DNA from: Turbatrix aceti
Taxonomy: Eukaryota > Nematoda > Chromadorea > Rhabditida > Panagrolaimidae
Length of the DNA: 64,000 nucleotides
Assembly: GCA_963969345.1 (NCBI GenBank)
Contig: OZ017769.1
Coordinates: 9,861,725 to 9,925,724 of the forward strand
Reading direction: 5' to 3'
The notes beneath the pieces are model-generated. The model made no database searches and was not told the origin of the DNA. It saw nothing but the letters and a program-made list of their open reading frames with translations. The position numbers and the translations under genes were made by a program. This document shows positions 57,154 through 64,000 of the stretch, one piece after another (positions within the stretch are counted from its first letter, which is position 1; each line of letters begins with the position of its first letter).

Positions 57154-57560
57154 CTTTTGCAAAAAGATGTGCATGCGTTAGAGCTTGTGATTAGCAGGCA
57201 AGAGACAAAACGTGGAAACTCCCTAAATCCAATGTATATATTTACTATTGCTGTCCGTTTCATAAAATTCCCAGTGGTTTAAAAATAAAAATTGAAAACG
57301 TTTGTTCAAGAACATTTGGCGCACCCTGTATTGAGGGTTTCTATATTAGGACAGTAATGTGATGTCGACTTGTCTCTACGTGGCACACCTCGATTCGCCT
57401 GCTTTTTTTCATTGTCCACACGACGTGTTCATGAATCTTACAAAAAAAATGGTTCTAACAGATCGTCTTGATTGTTAGAGCCATGTATTTTTTGAATAAT
57501 CTCACGCAAAAAAATACACGTATTCCCTTATTCCAGCATAACTTTGCTTGAATTTGCGGC
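57154..57560. other. upstream region of the secreted three-CTLD gene
   Basis: No gene. AT-rich sequence before the TATA-like box at 57561; presumed promoter-distal region. Confidence 0.3.
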
Positions 57561-57568
57561 TATATAAG
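57561..57568 (+). promoter_or_regulatory. TATA-like box of the three-CTLD gene
   Basis: TATATAAG. If the LTR insertion (57589-58217 plus one duplicated target) is subtracted, this box lies about 57 bases before the start codon at 58248, a normal core-promoter spacing. This is inference from position. Confidence 0.45.
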
Positions 57569-57588
57569 ATGCTTGGTGCAATCTGTTA

Positions 57589-58217
57589 TGTTATATAAGC
57601 ATGCTAATTCTTTCCCCCGGTTTGCTATTTAAGCCGTTCACTTGTCGTAATAAACGTTCTTCGACGTAGCTTGCTGACTGGGGGGTTTTGACGTTATCTT
57701 GGCCAACCGCCAGGTATAACAGAGTGGCGACGCATGATTCGAACTTTCGCGGAGGAGACGACCGTCGTCTGCTGTAAGTCCCGCCGAGGCATCAGCGACG
57801 GCATCCAGCGGAAACTGACCAGCACCAACGACTTCGATCGGCGACAGGCAAGACGATTCCGGATATGCAGAAGGACTAAGCGGATAATCGAGACCCCGAG
57901 GACCCGAGGCGGACATTCCCTTAGAAAAAGGTAAGACCCACGTGGCAGCCCGATGCAGCGGACGTTCAGACCGTCGCCGAAGAAGTATTTATCCTGACTA
58001 ACGACCCAAGCAGCGACTACGACAAGGACCCGTCGATGACCAGTGAGAAGAACCCTCGTTTCCACTTGTTTCTTCTAGGGGGCGTGTTATATAAGCATGC
58101 TAATTCTTTCCCCCGGTTTGCTATTTAAGCCGTTCACTTGTCGTAATAAACGTTCTTCGACGTAGCTTGCTGACTGGGGGGTTTTGACGTTATCTTGGCC
58201 AACCGCCAGGTATAACA
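57589..58217. mobile_element. miniature LTR retrotransposon (TRIM-like)
   Basis: A 629-bp element with two identical 133-bp direct repeats (57589-57721 and 58085-58217) that begin TGTTAT and end ATAACA. It is flanked by the 5-bp duplication TGTTA (57584-57588 and 58218-58222). Each LTR carries TATATAA and an AATAAA. Three bases after the left LTR a TGGCGACGC sequence could serve as a primer-binding site; an AGGGGGCG purine tract precedes the right LTR. The 363-bp interior has no intact gag or pol, so the element is non-autonomous. Identical LTRs imply recent insertion, directly into the 5' untranslated region of the next gene. Confidence 0.9.
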
Positions 58218-58247
58218 TGTTACATATCGCATTTCATTTTTTTCATC

Positions 58248-59785
58248 ATGGTTTGTCAACTCTCTTTTCTGATTTTCATCGGAATCGTCGCTTTGTCGTC
58301 AGCTGGTATAGTAAGTACAAACAAATGCCCCGACGATACTTATATCTTCAAGGAAATCAATGGCATCCAAAACTGTTATAAAAAGTTTACGACAGATATC
58401 ACTGTTACTCAGTGCAACCTTATTGACGTCTGCCGTCCTCTGCATCCGGATGCCATTCCAGCAACCATTAAATCAATTGAGCAGCGCGAATACCTGAGTG
58501 AGTTTACATAATCGATTCTCGCTGTGACATTTTTTTTTTCAGAATCCCTTTACGCGAGTCTTTATCAGAGTTACCGCGATGCCTTTACTCTCATTGGCGT
58601 CAGTATTCCCTGCGGAGAATCATTTGACTTGAACGCCTACAAGAACGTCGACGGCACACCTCTCCCTGCGCCTCTGGAATATACCGGCACACCTACCGAA
58701 TTTACAAATCAGGTTCTCGGCATGCTGTATCAGAACAAAACTGACAACTTTGACCCTCTTAATACAGGGTGGTACGGTAATGTTTTGTGTTCCATTACGC
58801 TAAACCCACCATCGTGCCCTGACGATTCCTACGTTTACAAGGAAATTAATGGCGTCAAAAACTGCTATAAAAGCTTTACAACAAAAAAAACCACTGTTAC
58901 TCAGTGCAACCTTATCGACGTCTGCCGTCCTCTGCATCCGCATGCAATCCCAGCAACCATTAAATCGATTGAGCAGCGCGAATACCTGAGTGAATTTACA
59001 TAATCGATTCTCGCTGTGACTTTCTTTTTTCAGAATCCCTTTACGCGAGTCGTTATCAGAGTTACCGCGATGCCTTTACTCTCATTGGCATCAGTATTCC
59101 CTGCGGAGAATCATTTGACTTGAACGCCTACAAGAACGTCGACGGCACACCTCTCCCTGCGCCTCTGGAATATACCGGCACACCTAGCAATTTTACAAAT
59201 CAGGTTTTCGGCATGCTGTTCAATAACAAAACTGACAACTTTGACCCTCTTAATACAGGGTGGTACGGTAACGTTTTGTGTTCCATTACGCTAAACCCAC
59301 CATCGTGCCCTGACGATTCCTACGTTTACAAGGAAATTAACGGCGTCAAAAACTGCTATAAAAGCTTTACAACAAAAACCAATGTTACTCAGTGCAACCT
59401 TATTGACGTCTGCCGTCCTCTGCATCCGCATGCAATCCCAGCAACCATTAAATCGATTGAGCAGCGCGAATACCTGAGTGAATTTACATAATCGATTCTC
59501 GCTGTGACTTTTTTTTTTTCAGAATCCCTTTACGCGAGTCTTTATCAGAGTTACCGCGATGCCTTTACTCTCATTGGCGTCAGTATTCCCTGCGGAGAAT
59601 CATTTGACTTGAACGCCTACAAGAACGTCGACGGCACACCTCTCCCTGCGCCTCTGGAATATACCGGCACACCTACCGAATTTACAAATCAGGTTCTCGG
59701 CATGCTGTATCAGAACAAAACTGACAACTTTGACCCTCTTAATACAGGGTGGTACGGTAATGTTTTGTGTTCCATTCAAGTCTAA
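58248..59785 (+). CDS. secreted protein with three tandem CTLD-like domains
   Basis: Exons 58248-58497, 58543-58989, 59034-59477 and 59523-59785 give 467 residues. Signal peptide: MVCQLSFLIFIGIVALSSAG. Three near-identical domains of about 148 residues follow. Each has CPDD(T/S)Y(I/V), NCYK, TQCNLIDVCRPLHP, IPATIKSIEQREYL, IPCGESFDLNAYKNVDGTPL and NVLCSI. This order resembles C-type lectin domains (CP.GW, CY, A..L.SI...E, DG.P, C). There is no membrane anchor. Each domain is split by a phase-1 intron at the same place as in the receptors at 34358 and 44762. Introns of 44-45 bp and exons 2 and 3 are almost identical, showing recent tandem exon duplication. A young LTR element sits 30 bases upstream of the start. 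Ligand unknown. Confidence 0.82.
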
Positions 59786-60272
59786 CCTTGAACGAAAGTT
59801 CAAAACATATTGAATGTGATTGGGACACCACTAGGATTAGCTTTCATGTTCGTTTATGAACAATAATTTTTAACAATATTTATTATGATAAAAAATAAAT
59901 ATCGCTTACTGATGCTTCTCTTTGCCAACATATGCGTCGACCCTCTGACCTTTGTGTCGGGAATTCTTCCCGAGTTTGGGTCCGATATATTCTACGCATC
60001 GGTCTCCTTCACTCAAGGCGATTCCGCAGGCAACGGACAAGGCCGAGTCCATCGAAGAGACTACGTATCGTATCAACAACTTAGTCTCGATGATCATCCG
60101 CGCCGACAAGTCCTACCAAGATTCGCACGACGTGGGGGGTGCCCGAGGGGATGGATCACTCTGCCCAATGCACCAAAAAGTATGGGAAACACTACCTTGG
60201 TCTTCGGTAGTGCTCTCAGTGACCTTGTACTCCGAGATGAGTCTCCGAGTGATAAGAGAGTTTATCCGAAGC

Positions 60273-60294
60273 CTCAAACTTGGGTAATTAAACC
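60273..60294 (-). other. exact 22-nt SL1 spliced-leader sequence
   Basis: On the minus strand this is a perfect match to the nematode SL1 leader, starting GGTTTAATTACCC and ending AAGTTTGAG. The next bases are GCTTCGG rather than the GT donor of an SL RNA gene, and I see no Sm-site or SL-RNA body. It is therefore not an obvious SL RNA gene. It could be the 5' end of a reverse-transcribed trans-spliced mRNA lying on the minus strand (60294 down to about 59880, where an AATAAA is present but no poly-A tail). Chance occurrence of 22 exact bases is very unlikely. Confidence 0.8.
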
Positions 60295-60319
60295 TATTGG
60301 TAATCCAATAGCGCGTTAA

Positions 60320-60888
60320 GCGACAAATAAATAATCAACGAATAAATAAAGAATCATGGGGGCAAAATGGGAGACAAATATGAGGACACAACCAAAAAGT
60401 AGGACGATCAAGAGGCAAGCAGCGAAGTTTCCTAGACTTTCGTTCCGAGAGTCGAAAGCGTGCGCACAGCCGTAACCGATCTTTCGCGGCTGGAGAAAAT
60501 CGCAACTTTTGCGACACTTTGTTCGTACAGGTCAAAAGACCAATTTGAAATCACTTCCAGGCTACGGAGGGTGCGACCCCGTAAAAAAAACTTCAAATGT
60601 TTTTAACCAAAGTTGTAAGCACCCCAAAGGAATTGAAAAAAAAAATTATAAAAAATTTTTATGATGCCTGATTCTGAAGATTTGGTTTCTGAAATGTTTG
60701 TTCGTTTTTATGCTGGCTGGGATCCCGTGTAGGATTCGAACCCCGCGTTTTTTACCAAATTTTGTTTAATGTCGGGGACGGGGGTCGAGGGGCCACCCCC
60801 GCGAGGACGGTGAGGGAGGAGGGGGGTTCGAAGTTCGAATCTCTCTTCCTGATTGTTAGATGGTCTCAAATTGTTAGATGGAGGGGGG
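60320..60888. other. intergenic, mixed composition
   Basis: No supported gene. A GC-rich GGGGG stretch around 60775-60830 and a GGTTCGAAT-type word on the minus strand near 60733 were examined and not accepted as a tRNA. Confidence 0.35.
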
Positions 60889-61845
60889 CCACCGCATTTA
60901 CTTTCCCCTTGTTTTTTGACAGTGGAGCGCGCGCGCGCATTTTTGAAGGGAGGCATTTACAAAAAAAGGCCCTGAAGCTAATTTTTGTTTGTTATGCTAA
61001 CGGTCACTTTTGTATGCTTAGGCATGTCCCAAAGATTGTTTTAAGCCACTCGCGGCATTTCTCGGATAATTTTGCGCCGTGCTACAGCCGTTAAAAAAAC
61101 ACGAAACTTTCAAGTGCCGTAACCCACCAAAATGTCTGGGAATTTTAAAAAGTTTTCAATAGCGGGATTCCTTATGTCAAGAAGAATCAGTGTGCACAAA
61201 ATGGGGCCCTGGATCGCAGCCGTTTTGGAGATTCATAAAAAAGAACGATTCTGCGCTTAAAAATGCGCACACTATCAAAAATATGTGAAATATCGTTAAT
61301 AATGGTGCTTTTAATCAAAAAAGACAGAAATAAATAAAATACAAAAGAATCAGATGCCATAAAAAAGTCAGATTCTTTTTGTGATTCTAACTTTTCGCCG
61401 AAATTTATTCGCTGTATGAACACCGAACGGACCAGCAGGCGAAGCGAACCACGAAATATGCAATGCGCGTGCGCATTTTTAAGCGCAGAATCGTTCTTTT
61501 TTATGAATCTCCAAAACGGCTGCGATCCAGGGCCCCATTTTGTGCACACTGATTCTTCTTGACATAAGGAATCCCGCTATTGAAAACTTTTTAAAATTCC
61601 CAGACATTTTGGTGGGTTACGGCACTTGAAAGTTTCGTGTTTTTTTAACGGCTGTAGCACGGCGCAAAATTATCCGAGAAATGCCGCGAGTGGCTTAAAA
61701 CAATCTTTGGACATGCCTAAGCCTACCCAAGTGACCGTTAGCATAACAAACAAAAATTAGCTTCAGGATCTTTTTTTGTAAACGTCTCCTTTGACGCGCG
61801 CGCGCGTCTCTTTTTCTCCCAATGTCAGAAAAAAGCATGCGGTGG
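60889..61845. mobile_element. large foldback element
   Basis: Arms 60889-61270 and 61469-61845 are reverse complements, almost perfect over the inner 300 bases, separated by 198 bases. Each arm carries a CGCGCGCGCG run at the same place. No open frame suggests a transposase. Ends and target duplication were not resolved because the outermost arm sequence has diverged. Confidence 0.85.
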
Positions 61846-62081
61846 GGGGGGGGGGCGGATACCTTTGTCGCGCGCTCCCGTCTGTATGTAGTTTTCGGAT
61901 CCAGCAGGAATATTATTTCAAGTTACATATTTTTTTTATTTTTTTCATTACATATAGATGTGATCGTAATTCTTGATTTCATCATTTTCAGTCCGTTAAA
62001 TAATTCTTCTTGGCATTCGCTAAAGTTTATAAACTGATTTACATGAGAAAAATGACAAAAATACTCGCAGACTATAAAACT

Positions 62082-63015
62082 TTAGCCAAAAATCAAGTCC
62101 AAAGCGTCGTCCGCTGTAACTTCGTTTTCTCCGGATTTCGCATCGACTTTGTCGTTGTTCTCGTCCTCGTCGTCGGATTCGATGATGGCGACCTTCTTCG
62201 ATTTCTTTGTGGACGTATTCGGAGCTTCGGATTCGTTCTCATCATCGCTGTCGATGACGAAAGACGGTTTTGTGGAGTCAAGCTCCTTTTCAGGCATGGC
62301 CTTCGACGGTGGATCCTCGTCGTCGCTGTCCAGGACATATTTTCGCTTACGACTCTGTGGTCGACTGCCTTGAATCTCGTGGAAGCGTGATTCATCGTCA
62401 TCGCTGTCGATGACGTAGCGCTGAGGACCGGAGAGGTCGGCGGAAGCTGGTTTCTGTTGAGGCGGAGACGCGGTAACGTTATCGTTATCCCCGAAGAGAA
62501 GATCATCGTCGTCATCGTCGCCGAATGCGGGAATCACAGTTTGAGACTTGACCTGACGGATGGGGTTCGTGGAGGGAAGACTCGTCGGCGGAGGAAAGCG
62601 TTCGTCGTCGAAGATGTCAAAATCATTGTCGTTATCGTCGAACGAATCGTTCAGTCGATTGGACAGAGGCAGGGGTACTTTTTTACCCGTGATGGGGTCC
62701 AAGTCGAGTTCGTATCCCTCCTGTGGACGGGAATCAGCCTCGACATCAGAGTTGTCCCGCTCGTCTTCGTGGAGCGGCAGTCCGTGGCGAAGTTTTGTCA
62801 TGTACACCTTGAAAAAAAACAGAAAAATAGACCAAAATTAATGTTTTGATGCAGAAAACATCAAAAATAATAAACAATAAAGCAAAACATACCCTAACTG
62901 GCCGCTTCTTGCTCAGAGTGTAGACGCGATCCAAAAAGTCGTCAAAATCCATCTTAGGAAACAAAGAATGGGCCCAATACTCGGTTTGCTGCATGACTTT
63001 GGCGAGATTTTCGTA
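62082..63015 (-). CDS. tipn-1: TIMELESS-interacting protein homologue (TIPIN/Csm3/Swi3), 3' exons
   Basis: Two minus-strand exons, 63015-62893 and 62807-62082, join in phase 0 to encode the last 282 residues. The first exon holds the Swi3/Csm3 core: YENLAKVMQQTEYWAHSLFP, then MDFDDFLDRVYTLSKKRPVR, continuing into VYMTKLRHG in the next exon. The tail is long, acidic and serine-rich, with VIDSDDE-type motifs repeated four times (likely CK2 sites, inference) and a TGKKVPLPLSNR segment. TIPIN binds TIMELESS and stabilises replication forks and checkpoint signalling. The N-terminal exons (about 50-70 residues in the family) were not found between 63015 and the window end, so the gene is partial here. 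The symbol reflects the nematode orthologue. Confidence 0.82.
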
Positions 63016-63238
63016 CTGAAAAAAATTATCGTAACTACAGTATCAAAAAAGAACGTAAACCATTGCAACTTAATAAATTCAAATTCCCTAAATCCTACAG
63101 GCAAAATATAAATCGTTAAATCAAAAACAAAATTTCTATCGTAAACCGAAGAGGGCACAAACTGCAAAAAAAAACAAGCGTTTTTTCTTCCCAAATCGAT
63201 CAATTCCACAATAAATTCGTAAAACATCCGTTTTATCG

Positions 63239-63440
63239 TACAGTAGCGCGCAAAAGTACAAGTGTGAACATTAATTTGTACCGTGCTCTGTTCAAACGTG
63301 TTGGTTGGGGCTCAAATTTTTTTTGGTAAACACCCTTGCGTCTAGCCTCAGCATTACCAAGTTTCAGACAGATTCGTTAAAAAATGGATTTTTGCGATAT
63401 CGATTTGTACAGTGCGCGCAAGCAAAAGTCCAAGTGTAAG
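63239..63440 (+). mobile_element. Tc1/mariner-like terminal sequences
   Basis: Two direct copies of a TACAGT(A)GCGCGCAA...AAAAGT(A/C)CAAGTGT sequence start at 63239 and 63408. TA followed by CAGT and an AAAAGTCCAAGTG-type run is the look of Tc1/mariner element ends. No matching inverted end lies in the window and no transposase is present, so these are probably nested or truncated non-autonomous copies. Confidence 0.45.
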
Positions 63441-64000
63441 GTGCGTTTTCTGAAGCGAAGAAGCATTTCTTGAAGTATGATGGCGTTTATTGCGTTTATA
63501 TATAGTATTTTGTATGTTTTATTGATTTGAAACGTATATTGCACGAGACATAGATTTTATCGGGAAAATGAAGATGACAAAAGGTCATTTCAAAGGTTTA
63601 CTCCTCTAGGTTGGCTTCGAAGGCTCTGGACATCGGGAATTTAGTTTTATCCACCGTCCCAGTGCTTGAAGTGATAGCAGTAATTGTCTGCACAATTCAT
63701 AAACGCAGCCAACCCTCTATCGTTACAAACACGAACGATAAAAAGTTTTTTCTAATGTTGAGGTAGAACTTCGAGTTGGCTCAAGTTGATAAAAATGAAA
63801 ATCGCAGGCAACGTGGATGTGATAAAATTAGCCCTGTGGTTCTAAGACAATGCCTACAAGTTGCCAAATACAAATGACAACCACTTTCCGCTTATCCACC
63901 TGTTTCCGCAAAGAACGGGACGATAAACCTGTAACTCCGATAAACCCCAACATTGTGGTAGATGACAATTGGTCGGAAGAAGGTGGTAAGATATGGTTTT
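63441..64000. other. window end, no supported gene
   Basis: AT-rich to mixed sequence. It may hold intron or upstream sequence of the TIPIN gene, but no further exon of that gene was recognised. Confidence 0.3.

Noticed and set aside
60273..60294. SL1 match as a functional SL RNA gene
   Set aside because: The leader is not followed by a GT donor, and no Sm-binding site or SL-RNA stem-loops are visible downstream on the minus strand.
59885..60319. Open frame of 144 residues as a gene
   Set aside because: Coding-like stretches occur in two plus-strand frames that would need a frameshift, no family is recognised, and the SL1 leader lies antisense within it. It may be a relic, but no gene is supported.
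60725..60745. tRNA B-box-like word on the minus strand
   Set aside because: GGTTCGAATCC-type sequence is present, but the T-stem does not pair and no A box or anticodon arm is found upstream.

Overview
This window is from a nematode nuclear genome. It is AT-rich. Its introns are mostly short, with GT(A/R) donors and T-rich acceptors ending in TTTCAG or TTTTAG. It holds an exact 22-nt copy of the nematode spliced leader SL1 (60273-60294, minus strand). The recognisable proteins (AP-1 mu, SMU-1, a cuticlin-type ZP protein, serpentine chemoreceptors) also fit Nematoda. I cannot place the lineage more finely.

Layout. 2.8-10.6 kb: two complete copies of the AP-1 clathrin-adaptor mu subunit gene, mosaic for near-identical and diverged blocks. 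A bZIP transcription factor lies inside the long first intron of the second copy. 11.5-15.5 kb: an unrecognised Ser/Pro/Ala-rich protein gene and its decayed paralogue; the better copy is broken by a hAT-type MITE. 15.8-22.5 kb: decayed sequence, including two tandem uL14 (RPL23) pseudogenes and tandem exon-like repeats. 22.6-31.3 kb: repeat-dominated, with a seven-unit array carrying a conserved hairpin, a degenerate multicopy coding family, a satellite island flanked by inverted repeats, and another hAT-type MITE. 32-47 kb: a membrane-receptor cluster made of a chemoreceptor fragment, a Pmp3-type proteolipid, a foldback element, two complete genes joining a divergent C-type-lectin-like (CTLD-like) ectodomain to a seven-transmembrane receptor body, a CTLD-like/mucin single-pass protein, and a single-exon chemoreceptor. 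A two-exon MOCS2A (MoaD) gene sits among them. 47.3-53.7 kb: an unrecognised protein gene, SMU1 (spliceosomal WD40), and a ZP-domain cuticlin-like gene. 54-61.9 kb: an RTE-type retrotransposon fragment, more MITEs, a miniature LTR retrotransposon inserted in the 5' untranslated region of a secreted three-CTLD gene, the SL1 copy, and a large foldback element. 62.1-63.0 kb: the 3' exons of a TIPIN homologue.

The housekeeping genes act in vesicle sorting (AP-1), splicing (SMU1), molybdenum cofactor synthesis (MOCS2A), replication-fork protection (TIPIN) and cuticle building (ZP). The most unusual part is the lectin-like/7TM cluster. The secreted three-domain protein and the two receptors share the domain's cysteine pattern and a phase-1 intron at the same place in the domain, so one ectodomain module appears to have been used both as a soluble protein and as a receptor head. 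Exon models were built by hand from splice signals, reading-frame continuity and paralogue comparison. No database search was possible.
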